From Agromyces kandeliae (GTDB lineage Bacteria; Actinomycetota; Actinomycetes; Actinomycetales; Microbacteriaceae), in the NCBI RefSeq assembly GCF_009674665.1, contig NZ_WKJD01000012.1, positions 248,001 to 312,000 on the forward strand: DNA of 64,000 bases. Reading direction: 5' to 3'. The position numbers and the translations under genes are program-made. Numbering within the stretch: the stretch's first letter is position 1; every line of letters begins with the position of its first letter. Below, piece by piece: positions 55,544 through 63,981 of the stretch. The notes under the pieces are model-generated. The model was not told the DNA's origin. It worked only from the letters and a program-made list of their open reading frames with translations, and ran no database searches.

Positions 55544-56503
55544 ATGAGCGATTCCACCGGGCTTTCCGTCGTCGTGCTCGCCGGGGGCATCTCGCACGAA
55601 CGCGATGTCTCGCTCCGCTCCGGGCGGCGCGTCGCCGACGCCCTCGCCGAGGCCGGACACCGTGTCGAACTCCGCGATCCCGATGCCGGACTGCTGCCGT
55701 ACCTCGCCGAGCATCGGCCCGACGTGGTGTTCCCGGCGCTGCACGGCTCGAGCGGCGAGGACGGCACCCTGCTCGAACTGCTGGCTGCGCTGCGCATCCC
55801 CACCGTCGGCTCCACCGGCTCGGCCGCACGCCGGGCATGGTCGAAGCCGGTCGCGAGCTCGCTCATCGCGGCCGCCGGCGGTGCGGTGCCGGAGTCGATC
55901 GTGCTCTCGCACGAGGCGTTCCGCGAACTCGGTGCGGCGAGCGTGCTCGAGGTGGTGCGCGATGCGCTCCCGGGAGACCTCGTGGTGAAGCCCGGCTCGG
56001 GCGGGTCCGCACAGGGCGTCACCATCGTCGAGGCGCCGGCCGATCTCCCTCGCGCGATGGTCGACGCGTTCACGTACGCCGACGTCGCGGTCGTGGAGCG
56101 TCGCGTCCTCGGTACCGAGCTCGCCATCGCGGTCGTCGAGACGGATGGCGCGCCGCGCGCGCTCACGGCGGTCGAGATCGTCCCGTCGGCCGGGGTCTAC
56201 TCGTTCCAGGCGCGCTACAACGCAGGGGAGACCACCTTCTTCTCGCCGTGTCGGCTGTCCGAGGAGGCGGTCGAGCGGGCCACCGCTGCGGCGCTGGCCG
56301 CGCATCGCGCGCTCGGACTCCGGGATCTCTCTCGCGTCGACCTCATCGTCGACGACGAGGGCACGCCATGGTTCCTCGAGGCGAACGTGCTCCCCGGTCT
56401 CACCGAGACCTCGCTCGTCCCGCTCGCGATCGAGGCGTCCGACACGGATGCCGCGACCGTCTACGACGGACTGGTTCGAACCGCCGCGCGCCGCGGAGCC
56501 TGA
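55544..56503 (+). CDS. D-alanine--D-alanine ligase-like ATP-grasp protein
   Basis: 319 aa. SVVVLAGGISHERDVSLRSGRRVADAL starts the ATP-grasp fold as in Ddl; DVVFPALHGSSGEDGTLLELL is the Ddl N-terminal signature. ATP-binding: LVVKPGSGGSAQGVTIV and VVERRVLGTELAIAV; metal end: RVDLIVDDEGTPWFLEANVLPGLTETSLVPLA. It is a little shorter than Ddl. Genomes with this gene near parB often have a separate ddl, so its substrate may differ. It is convergent with parB with only 18 nt between. Confidence 0.88.
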   Translation: MSDSTGLSVVVLAGGISHERDVSLRSGRRVADALAEAGHRVELRDPDAGLLPYLAEHRPDVVFPALHGSSGEDGTLLELLAALRIPTVGSTGSAARRAWSKPVASSLIAAAGGAVPESIVLSHEAFRELGAASVLEVVRDALPGDLVVKPGSGGSAQGVTIVEAPADLPRAMVDAFTYADVAVVERRVLGTELAIAVVETDGAPRALTAVEIVPSAGVYSFQARYNAGETTFFSPCRLSEEAVERATAAALAAHRALGLRDLSRVDLIVDDEGTPWFLEANVLPGLTETSLVPLAIEASDTDAATVYDGLVRTAARRGA

Positions 56504-56521
56504 AGCCCGCCCTCGGGTCGA

Positions 56522-57499
56522 TCAGAGCCCGTCGAGGTTCTCGCCGAGCTCCGACAGGATGCGACGCAGATCCTGGACTGTGGCGAAATCGATGTTGATC
56601 TGGCCTTTTCGGGCGCCGAGCGAGATCTTGACGCGCGTGTCGAGTCGATCGCCGAGTCGTGTCGACAGGTCGTCGAGGAACTCCTGCCGCTTCCCGGCGG
56701 CGGGCTTCACGCGTGCCGCCTTCGGTGCCGACGCGACGATCGCCTCGGCGGCGCGCACCGAGAGGTCCTCGTTGATGATCTTGTCCGCGAGGCGCTGCAT
56801 GGCGTCGGGATCGCCCGCAGCGAGGATCGCCCTGGCGTGGCCTGCCGTCAGCACGCCCGCGGCCACGCGGATCTGAACGGGCTCGGGAAGCTTCAGCAGC
56901 CTGAGCGTGTTCGAGATCTGCGGGCGCGATCGACCGATCCTCGACGCGAGCTCCTCCTGGGTGATGCCGAAGTCGGCGAGCAGTTGCTGGTAGGCGGATG
57001 CCTCCTCGAGCGGGTTGAGCTGCGAACGATGGAGGTTCTCGAGGAGCGCGTCGCGAAGCATCGCCTCGTTCGCCGTCTCCTTGACCACGGCCGGAATCGA
57101 GTCGAGCCCGGCGGCCTTGGTCGCGCGAAGGCGACGCTCTCCCATGACGAGCTCGTACTTACCGGGCTCGTCGGGGTGCGGCCGGACGACGATCGGCTGG
57201 AGGACGCCGAACTCCCGGACCGAGTGCACGAGCTCCTCGAGGTCCTCGGGGTCGAACACCGATCTCGGCTGTTGCGCGTTCGGAACGATGTCATCGGGGT
57301 TCAGCCGGGCGAGGTGCGCTCCGGGCACCGTGACGAGATTGGCCTCGACCGCGTTCTCGACCGCGGCCACCGCGGTCGTGGGGGCTTCGCTTTCGGGGAA
57401 GAAGACATCGACGGGACGCGTGACCCTGGGCGGTGCGTCCTCGGTGGTCGGGATGAGTGCGCCGATCCCGCGGCCGAGACCAGTGCGCTTGGTCGCCAT
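56522..57499 (-). CDS. parB: Chromosome partitioning protein ParB
   Basis: 325 aa. The N-terminal CTP-binding domain has QPRSVFDPEDLEELVHSVREFGVLQPIVV and GERRLRATKAAG (120-130), followed by ENLHRSQLNPLEEA (154-167). The helix-turn-helix is at ITQEELASRIGRSRPQISNTLRLLKLP (about 179-206), which recognises parS. The C-terminal part (LDTRVKISLGARKGQINIDFATVQDLRRIL) is the dimer domain. Its ATG overlaps the parA stop by one base (TGATG). It clamps around parS sites located nearby. Confidence 0.95.
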   Translation of the reverse strand: MATKRTGLGRGIGALIPTTEDAPPRVTRPVDVFFPESEAPTTAVAAVENAVEANLVTVPGAHLARLNPDDIVPNAQQPRSVFDPEDLEELVHSVREFGVLQPIVVRPHPDEPGKYELVMGERRLRATKAAGLDSIPAVVKETANEAMLRDALLENLHRSQLNPLEEASAYQQLLADFGITQEELASRIGRSRPQISNTLRLLKLPEPVQIRVAAGVLTAGHARAILAAGDPDAMQRLADKIINEDLSVRAAEAIVASAPKAARVKPAAGKRQEFLDDLSTRLGDRLDTRVKISLGARKGQINIDFATVQDLRRILSELGENLDGL

Positions 57500-59436
57500 C
57501 AGTGGGACTCCTTCTGTTCGGACGCGTCCTGCGCCCCGCGCCACGCGATCTCCGCCGCGGCCTCACGGTAGGAGAGGGAACCGGTCGACCCGAAGTCGTA
57601 GCTGATCACGCTCTGGCCGTAGCTCGGTGCCTCGGAGACCCGGACCGAGCGAGGGATGATCGTGTCGAGGGTCTGGGTGGGGAAGTGGTCGCGAACCTCC
57701 TGCGCCACCTGCTGGGCGAGGTTCGTGCGCGAGTCGTACATCGTCAGGAGGATCGTCGTCAGGCGAAGCTCGGGATTCAGGTGACGCTCGATGAGCTCGA
57801 TATTGCTCAGCAGCTGGGACAGGCCCTCGAGCGCGTAGTACTCGCACTGGATCGGAATCAGCACCTCCCGCGCGGCGACGAAGGCGTTGATCGTGAGCAG
57901 TCCGAGCGAGGGCGGGCAGTCGATGAACACGTAGTCGTACGGGCGCTCCATGGCCGCGAGGTGGGCATCGAGCGCTCGACGGAGCCGCTGCTCGCGCGCG
58001 ACCAGGGAGACCAGCTCGATCTCGGCCCCGGCGAGGTGGATCGTGGCCGGCACGCAGTCGAGGTTCGCGTGCTCGGTCGAGGGCTGCACGACGTCGGCGA
58101 TCGGGAGGTCGGACACGAGCACCTCGTAGACGCTCTGCAGTTCGGATCGGTGGTCGACGCCGAGCGCGGTCGACGCGTTGCCCTGCGGGTCGAGGTCGAC
58201 CACGAGGACATGCGCTCCCGCACGCGCGAGCGCGGCAGCCAGATTCACGGCGGACGTCGTCTTCCCGACGCCGCCCTTCTGGTTCGAGATCGTGAAGATC
58301 CGCGTGGTGCCGGGAATGGGCAGCACGGCCTGGTCGAGCGCGAGTCGGCGCCGGGTCTCGTCGGCAAGCTGATCGGCCAGGGGGGTTCCTCCGTATGATT
58401 CCGATGTTTCACGTGAAACCGACCCCTGGGGGCCGGCGACGACGGCGTGACTCGTCGTGGCGGCGTATGGGTGGTGGGACGGAGCTCCGCGATCGGTGTC
58501 CACGGCTCCGAGATCCGCCGGCGGCGCCTCGTCACCCGCCCCGACAGCATACGGCTCCGCCGGCCCGGATGCCGCCTCGAGCGTCCCCTCGGGCGCCGCC
58601 TCGGGCGCATCGACGTCGCTCTGTGGACGGCTCTCGTCCGCTGTACTCGCTTCGGGCTGCCGATGGGACTCCGGGGTCCGCGCGAGCCGCGCCTCCGGTA
58701 CCGACGCTGGGGGAGCACTCGGCTCACCGGGAGACCCGTGCGGGGGAGCGACCTGCGGTCGAGTCTGGAGGCTCGAGACCGTCTCGGCGGTCGCGTCGCC
58801 GACGATCTCGCGGATGATGTCCTCGAGCAGCTTGTCCGGGTCGCCGTGGGGAAGCGGATGACTCGATGGACCCGCCGCCGGCGCAGACTCCTCGGAGAGC
58901 GCGGCGGCGGTTGCGGCATCCCAGTCGTACCGCCCGGTCGCCTGGGGAACGCTCGCGCCTCCGCCATCGGGAGCCTGAGCGCCCGTCCGTGGCGTCCGCT
59001 CGCGATCCGGGTTCCCCGTTCCCGCAGAGGAGCGAGCGGCGGCGGCGTCCGATCCGGAGACCGCATCCTTCTGCGAGGTCTCGGTGCCGGCGGGCGTCCC
59101 GGCCTGGCCTCGCCAGGCCTCCGCCGGCGGCGCCCATCGTTGGTCGGGGTCGTCATCGGTTCCCGAATCCGGCGGCACGGACTGGTCGTGGAACGCGACC
59201 GAGGGAGTTTCCGGCGAGCCCGACTGGGCCGGCGGTCCGGGACGGACGTCCTCAGCGGCGGGGCGGAGCAGCGAGTCGAAGTCAGGACGGCCCGCCTCCG
59301 CCGCAGCTTCAGCGCGGCGCTCCGCTTCGTACGCCTCGATCCGCGTGAGCTCCGGCTCCCTCGGTTCCGGCGTCGGCGAGACGGCGTCGGACTGCGGCTT
59401 CCTGCGCTGGAACCAGCCGCGCCCACCGTTCGCCAT
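57499..59436 (-). CDS. parA: Chromosome partitioning ATPase ParA with long low-complexity N-terminal extension
   Basis: 645 aa as read from the ATG at 59436 (MANGGRGWFQRRKPQSD), which has GGCAGGAG before it and a TAGGCT -10 at 59495-59500. Residues from about 345 are a normal ParA: TPLADQLADETRRRLALD, deviant Walker A KGGVGKTT (387-394), VLVVDLDPQGNAST, YDYVFIDCPPSLGLLTINAF and TQTLDTIIPRSVRVSEAPSYG. The first 345 residues are Pro/Ala/Ser/Asp/Glu-rich with one helical patch (DKLLEDIIREIVGDATAETVSSL). A shorter start at GTG 58503 would give about 334 aa. The parS site at 58406-58419 encodes VSRET inside it, as in mycobacterial ParA. Confidence 0.85.
   Translation of the reverse strand: MANGGRGWFQRRKPQSDAVSPTPEPREPELTRIEAYEAERRAEAAAEAGRPDFDSLLRPAAEDVRPGPPAQSGSPETPSVAFHDQSVPPDSGTDDDPDQRWAPPAEAWRGQAGTPAGTETSQKDAVSGSDAAAARSSAGTGNPDRERTPRTGAQAPDGGGASVPQATGRYDWDAATAAALSEESAPAAGPSSHPLPHGDPDKLLEDIIREIVGDATAETVSSLQTRPQVAPPHGSPGEPSAPPASVPEARLARTPESHRQPEASTADESRPQSDVDAPEAAPEGTLEAASGPAEPYAVGAGDEAPPADLGAVDTDRGAPSHHPYAATTSHAVVAGPQGSVSRETSESYGGTPLADQLADETRRRLALDQAVLPIPGTTRIFTISNQKGGVGKTTSAVNLAAALARAGAHVLVVDLDPQGNASTALGVDHRSELQSVYEVLVSDLPIADVVQPSTEHANLDCVPATIHLAGAEIELVSLVAREQRLRRALDAHLAAMERPYDYVFIDCPPSLGLLTINAFVAAREVLIPIQCEYYALEGLSQLLSNIELIERHLNPELRLTTILLTMYDSRTNLAQQVAQEVRDHFPTQTLDTIIPRSVRVSEAPSYGQSVISYDFGSTGSLSYREAAAEIAWRGAQDASEQKESH
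58406..58419. other. parS site 1 (inside parA)
   Basis: GTTTCACGTGAAAC, exact core of the ParB-binding site. It is read in the parA frame as Val-Ser-Arg-Glu-Thr. Confidence 0.92.
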
Positions 59437-59494
59437 GCCGCACTCCTGCCCCTCCGAGATCGCTCGCCGTGCCCCGCGATCACTCCGAGACCCA

Positions 59495-59500
59495 AGCCTA
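59495..59500 (-). promoter_or_regulatory. -10 element of the parAB promoter
   Basis: TAGGCT on the reverse strand gives a predicted start near 59488 and a leader of about 52 nt containing GGCAGGAG before the ATG at 59436. Confidence 0.45.
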
Positions 59501-59587
59501 ATCGCCGCCACGGATACGAAAGCGGCGTCGCCGCCGTGGAACGGTGAACTTGTTCCACGCACCCGTGGGTGACGTCCGGTCAGGTGC

Positions 59588-59601
59588 GTTTCACGTGAAA
59601 C
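59588..59601. other. parS site 2 (extended palindrome)
   Basis: GTTTCACGTGAAAC, exact core. Flanks GGTGC and GCACC extend the perfect palindrome to 24 bp (59583-59606). It lies upstream of the parA promoter. Confidence 0.93.
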
Positions 59602-60054
59602 GCACCAACGGACGTCCGTGCTGGATGATGCTCCGAAGCGACCCGACGATCCCCGGCTCGACGGCCGATCCGGGCGCACCCCGCTGTGGGCTGGGTCGGT
59701 CACGGCGGACGGGGAGCGATCGGGTCGCCTCGCCGAAGGGCCGGTCCGAGACTGCACGCCGGGAAGGCTCCCCGGCACCGACCGTTCGCCACGCTCGGCG
59801 CTACTCCCTGCCGCGTAGGACGCACCAGATCGACCTGCTCACCCTGCCGTTGCCCTCGACCGGCGAGACGGCAATCCAGCATCTGCATCGGATGCCCCCG
59901 CCCACCCGGATCGCCACCGGATCCGGTCGGCAGGTCGGCGGTTCACCGTCGAGAATCGAAAGCCCATCGCGTGACCGGTGCGGCCGCGGCTCGATGGCCG
60001 TCCCTCGTCGACTGCCGACCGTCCCTCAGTCCGCATGCTCCGGCGCACTACGCC

Positions 60055-60068
60055 GTTCCACGTGAAAC
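60055..60068. other. parS-like site 3
   Basis: GTTCCACGTGAAAC, one base from the core, flanked by CC/GG so that the outer bases stay paired. Confidence 0.85.
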
Positions 60069-60492
60069 GGTGGCGCCCGACATGGTGTGTCCGAACCGGG
60101 GTGGAAATCCGACCTGCGCGTCCGTCCACCTGCGGGCGCACCTCGATGTGCGGGCGATCCGAGGCGAGTGCCTATCCCTGGTCGGGCCGCCGCGTCTCGC
60201 CGCGCGCGGCACGCCGGGCACGCGGCCTCGCACGCCGACGCCCGTCGCCACGAGTCGCCGGTCCGCCGAGGTCGACCGATCAGCGGACAGACCGCGCCGT
60301 CGAGAATGCGATCGTGCCCACCCTGTGACCCGATCTCCACTGTCGTGTCGAGTGCCCGGCCACCGCAACGGCCGACGGAGTCCAGCCACGCCGGCGGCGG
60401 GCCGTCGGCAGGCTGCGGCAGGGGAGTGGGCGGCCCTCTCCACTGTCCGTTTGTTCGAAGTCATCGGTTCCGGCGACATGTCGGGGGCCGTG

Positions 60493-60645
60493 ATGAGCGG
60501 GGGCGTCCAGGACTCCTGCGACTGGTGCTTCGGCGCGTTGACTCGGCGGGCACGCGACGAGGTCGCGCGGCTGGGGCCGGCAGCCGAGGATGCCCGGGCA
60601 TGTTCGAACTGCCCGGAGGCCGGTCGGTATCGCCCTTCCTCCTGA
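60493..60645 (+). CDS. Possible 50-aa protein with two CxxC motifs (low support)
   Basis: ATG at 60493 opens 50 codons with CDWC and CSNC 27 residues apart, a spacing possible for a zinc ribbon. Third-base G/C content is high but not decisive. No ribosome site is clear, and the same stretch has longer competing frames. It may be chance. Confidence 0.15.
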   Translation: MSGGVQDSCDWCFGALTRRARDEVARLGPAAEDARACSNCPEAGRYRPSS

Positions 60646-60928
60646 CGGTCGGATCGGTCCCGAGAACGCGTGGCGGGCACGCGACGATGTCGCGGGCGTG
60701 GATCCTCGACCCGCGATCGTCCACGCGCCGAGTGCAGTGCCTCGCGGCCCGGGCGCCGTCGAAGATCGGGGGTTCCACACGCGACTGGGGGTCACGCGGT
60801 CGGACGCTCTCCAGACCCCCGGCCCATCGGAACACGGTCGACGTGGAGCCGCGAGGTCGCCGCCATTCGAACGTCGACCGTCCTCGCCGGCTCGCGGAGC
60901 CCTCTCCGCGCGATTCGGCACACGCACC

Positions 60929-60942
60929 GTTCCACGTGAAAC
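60929..60942. other. parS-like site 4
   Basis: GTTCCACGTGAAAC followed by A. One base from the core at the same position as in site 3. Confidence 0.85.
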
Positions 60943-61596
60943 ATCAGGTGGCGTGGGCACCGCCGATCGCAGGTCACACCAGGCCCTCACTGCGGACACC
61001 GCACCGAGGGGACGATGATCGAGTACTTCAGAAGCGACGTCCGGTCCATGCCAAGCACGGCCGGACAAGGCGAGCGCGGTCGCTGGCTCGCCCCACGGGG
61101 CCCGACTCGACGACTGTCCCGCGCAGCCTCCGCGCTCGATTGGAGCTCAGCCTGAGCGCCGGGACGCGGCTCACTGGCGAGGGGTGCCCGGTCGAGTGAC
61201 TCCCGGTCGAATCCCGTCGCGATATTCGGGTCGCGAACGGTACCGACCACCTCTCCGGGTCCGCCTCCACGCCCGTTTCGCCGAGGTCACCACCTCGAAC
61301 GCCGAGGGACCTGAACGTCACTGAAGCGGAGCGCCGACAGCAACTGTTCCTGCAGCCGCAGCTCCTGCTGCGGTGGCTGCGAGTCGGCGAGCAGAATCAG
61401 GCTGGGCGTCCGACCCCGCCGCGTCCTGCGGACGTCCGGTTGGTCGACACCTCATCGACGCACTCCTCGCCAGCGTCCGGCAGGAAGGTCCCGATTCGGA
61501 TGCCGATCGCGCGGCGTCGCGATCCGACCGGGCGCAGAACAGCTGCGCGGCGACAGCCATGCGGCTCGGGTCGGCGCGAGCCTGGGGCGGCCCCGC

Positions 61597-61610
61597 GTTT
61601 CACGTGAAAC
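61597..61610. other. parS site 5
   Basis: GTTTCACGTGAAAC, exact core, 20 bp beyond the LD-carboxypeptidase stop. Confidence 0.92.
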
Positions 61611-61630
61611 ATGAGCTCGGCGGCAGCGGA

Positions 61631-62692
61631 TCAGCCCGCGCTGCCGTAGTCCGCGGTCACGGATCCTCGCGCCGGATCGAGGGAGACCTCGCCGCCGTAC
61701 GGCAGGATCCACTGCGGTCGGGTGTGTCCGAACGGCGGGCCGACGCACACCACCGCATCCGGGTTGTAGCGCTCGATCATCTCGACCACCGCGTCGCGCT
61801 GGGCCGCTCGATAGGCGACGCGGTCCTCCGAAGACGGCATCACCTCGAGGGAACTGGCAGGCGGGCGGGCGGCGACCACGCCGGCGAGCGACTCCAGCAG
61901 ACCACGCTCACCCATGGCGCGGAGCACTCGCGCCACCCAGTCGGCCGGCGGCAGGAGTTCACTGGTCTCGAGCAGCAGGATCGCACCCTCCAGCACCGTC
62001 GGTGCGAAGGGGAAGCGGTCGGCGATGAGCAGTTGGTCGATCACCTCGAGACATCCGCCCCACGTCCTTCCAGTCACCACACCGGTGCCGCCGGCCCAGG
62101 TCCATGGTTCGGTGCGCTCGCGCACACCGAACTCGGACAGCGATCGCGGTTCGGTCCAGGGCGCGCCGAAGTCCTCGGACTCGCCGGGCTCGACGACGTC
62201 GATCACCCCGCCGTCCAGCAACGCGGCGCGCAGCGACCGGGCGTGCACGTCGTCGACCCGCGGGCCGGAGCCGAGGTGGACCTGCGTGCTGCCGCCGTAG
62301 AAGCTCGCGACCCCGTTCGTCCACAGCCAGTGATGGAGGTTCGTGTTGTCGCTGTAGCCGACGAACGGCTTCGGGTCGTGACGGACCGCGGCGGGTTCGA
62401 GGTGAGGAATCACGAGGATCTGATCATCGCCACCGATCGTGGCCAGGATGGCCCGGATCGACGGATCGGAGAACGCCGACATCAGGTCCGCTGCCCGGTC
62501 GGACGGACTGGCGTCCGGCCTGCGCGTCGTCGGGTACTCCACCGGCACGAGTCCGGTCAGGTCCACGAGCCTCCGCATCGCCTGCTCGTGGATCGCCGGG
62601 AAGTGCGCTGGCGCGGCCCAGGCGGGGGAGAGCACGGCGACGCGATCGCCTGCTCGTGCCTTGGGCGGCTGGGTCAGGTGGTGCGCACGCAT
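61631..62692 (-). CDS. S66-family LD-carboxypeptidase / MccF-like peptidase
   Basis: 353 aa. GYSDNTNLHHWLW carries the Ser nucleophile (S66 family GYSD motif), GRTWGGCLEVIDQLL follows, then LLLETSELLPPADWVARVLRAMGERG and VGPPFGHTRPQWILPYGGEVSLD with the His of the relay. The start MRAHHLTQPPKARAGDRVAVLSPAW is typical. The family removes the terminal D-Ala from murein tetrapeptides or cleaves microcin C-like nucleotides. It is inserted between rsmG and parA, which are usually adjacent. Confidence 0.88.
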   Translation of the reverse strand: MRAHHLTQPPKARAGDRVAVLSPAWAAPAHFPAIHEQAMRRLVDLTGLVPVEYPTTRRPDASPSDRAADLMSAFSDPSIRAILATIGGDDQILVIPHLEPAAVRHDPKPFVGYSDNTNLHHWLWTNGVASFYGGSTQVHLGSGPRVDDVHARSLRAALLDGGVIDVVEPGESEDFGAPWTEPRSLSEFGVRERTEPWTWAGGTGVVTGRTWGGCLEVIDQLLIADRFPFAPTVLEGAILLLETSELLPPADWVARVLRAMGERGLLESLAGVVAARPPASSLEVMPSSEDRVAYRAAQRDAVVEMIERYNPDAVVCVGPPFGHTRPQWILPYGGEVSLDPARGSVTADYGSAG

Positions 62693-62800
62693 ATCGCGAT
62701 CATCTCGCACTCCGCGACGAGGAGACATACGGGGCTGAGACGGATCGGAGCCGCAGCGGGAACTTCTTCGACCCACTGCGCCCGACGCACCGGACTGCCG

Positions 62801-63457
62801 TCAGTCCGACGGAACGCGCGCCCGGAACACCCGGGTCACGTCGTCGACGACACCCTCGCCGAGGACGACCACCTCGACGTCGCTCAACCGATACTTGCGG
62901 ATCGCCTTCTCCGCTGCGCCGATCTCACCGTCCACTCCGCTGCCCTTCATGAGGACGAGCTCACCCCCGGGTCGAAGCAGGGGAGCCGTGATCGGGATCA
63001 GCGTCCGGAGCGCACTGACGGCGCGGGCCGTGACCTGGTCGAGTCGACCCTTGAGCTTGACGTCCTCGGCTCGAGCCCGCACCACGTCGACGTTGTCGAG
63101 TCCGAGCTCGGCGACCTGACGATCGAGCCAGGCCACCCGACGTTCCATCGGCTCGATGAGGGTCAGGTGCACGTCGGGGCGGGCGATCGCCAGCACTAGT
63201 CCCGGGAGACCGGCGCCGGACCCCACGTCCCCGACACGACCCGGACGAAGGAGGGGAGCGACCAGGCCCGAGTTGACCACATGACGCGTCCAGAGCCGCG
63301 GCAGCTCGAGTGGGCCGATCAGTCCGAGCTCCTCGCCGTGCTCGCCCAAGCTCTCGGTGAAGGCGCGCGCGACATCGAGGCGGTCACCGAACACCACTGC
63401 CGCGGACGAGGGCTCGGCTTCGAGGCCGGGCTGTCGGTCGGGGGACTGGTCAGTCAT
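62801..63457 (-). CDS. rsmG: 16S rRNA (guanine527-N7)-methyltransferase
   Basis: 218 aa. RLWTRHVVNSGLVAPLL is the GidB substrate helix; VGDVGSGAGLPGLVLAIARPD binds SAM; IEPMERRVAWLDRQVAELGLDNVDVVRARAEDV and VTARAVSALRTLIPITAPLLRPGG are the later methylase motifs. It methylates G527 of 16S rRNA. The ATG directly follows parS site 6, leaving no ordinary ribosome site. The gene order jag-rsmG-parA is conserved in actinobacteria. Confidence 0.95.
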   Translation of the reverse strand: MTDQSPDRQPGLEAEPSSAAVVFGDRLDVARAFTESLGEHGEELGLIGPLELPRLWTRHVVNSGLVAPLLRPGRVGDVGSGAGLPGLVLAIARPDVHLTLIEPMERRVAWLDRQVAELGLDNVDVVRARAEDVKLKGRLDQVTARAVSALRTLIPITAPLLRPGGELVLMKGSGVDGEIGAAEKAIRKYRLSDVEVVVLGEGVVDDVTRVFRARVPSD

Positions 63458-63471
63458 GTTTCACGTGAAAC
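63458..63471. other. parS site 6 (abutting the rsmG start codon)
   Basis: GTTTCACGTGAAAC, exact core, in the 26-nt gap between jag and rsmG. Its last base touches the rsmG ATG. Confidence 0.92.
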
Positions 63472-63483
63472 GGACGTCGGCGG

Positions 63484-63981
63484 TCAGCCGACTCGCGTGA
63501 TGACGGTGTGACGCTCCGCACCCTCGCCACGGGACTCTGAGTGAAGGCCCCGCTCCGCGACGAGGTCGTGCACGAGCTTCCGCTCGTACGACGACATCGG
63601 CGGGAGCGCCGCCTCGGACGCACCGGCCTCGAGCCGCTCCGCCGCGCGGGCGACCAGTCGACCGAGTTCGTCGCGGCGCGCATCGCGCGATCCGCCGACA
63701 TCGAGGATGAGCCGCGAGAACGCACCGGTCTTGGTCTGCACCGCCAGCCGGGTCAGCTCCTGGAGCGCGGTCACCGTCTCGGGCCGGGAGAGCACCGCGA
63801 GGTCGGCCGGCTCGGAGGCGTGCACGGAGACATAGGCGCGACCGTTGCGCGCGTCGATGTCGATGTCGCCGTCGAGGTCGCAGATGTCGAGGAGTTCCTC
63901 GATGTAGTCGGCGGCGATATCGCCCTCCTCCTCGAGTTGCTCGAGGGATCGGGTCGCGGCGTCGTGCTGGACGTCCGTCAT
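63484..63981 (-). CDS. jag: Jag-like protein with KH and R3H domains
   Basis: 165 aa. IAADYIEELLDICDLDGDIDIDARNGRAYVSVHA is the KH-like part; MSSYERKLVHDLVAERGLHSESRGEGAERHTVITRVG is the R3H domain (R...H). ATG at 63981 with AGGAA about 10 nt before is preferred; the GTG at 63990 is possible but its site would be too close. The protein binds RNA and is linked to YidC and cell-wall control. yidC and rnpA are expected just past the window end. Confidence 0.92.
   Translation of the reverse strand: MTDVQHDAATRSLEQLEEEGDIAADYIEELLDICDLDGDIDIDARNGRAYVSVHASEPADLAVLSRPETVTALQELTRLAVQTKTGAFSRLILDVGGSRDARRDELGRLVARAAERLEAGASEAALPPMSSYERKLVHDLVAERGLHSESRGEGAERHTVITRVG

Larger units (their letters stand above)
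59437..61630. other. 2.2-kb gene-poor interval carrying four parS sites
   Basis: No ORF in this interval shows a family signature, ribosome site or steady third-base G/C bias; several frames overlap with equal claims. It holds the parA promoter (TAGGCT, 59495-59500), four parS-like sites (59588, 60055, 60929, 61597), an inverted repeat GTGGAAC/GTTCCAC (59536-59558) and a near-perfect 23-bp direct repeat (60545-60567 and 60672-60694). I infer a centromere-like region or a decayed gene remnant. A 50-codon ORF with two CxxC pairs at 60493-60645 is the only small candidate. Confidence 0.65.

Noticed and set aside
59686..61199. Overlapping open frames of 200-370 codons between parA and the LD-carboxypeptidase
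   Set aside because: Several frames on both strands are open at once, without a start signal, steady codon bias or motif, and some cross parS sites.
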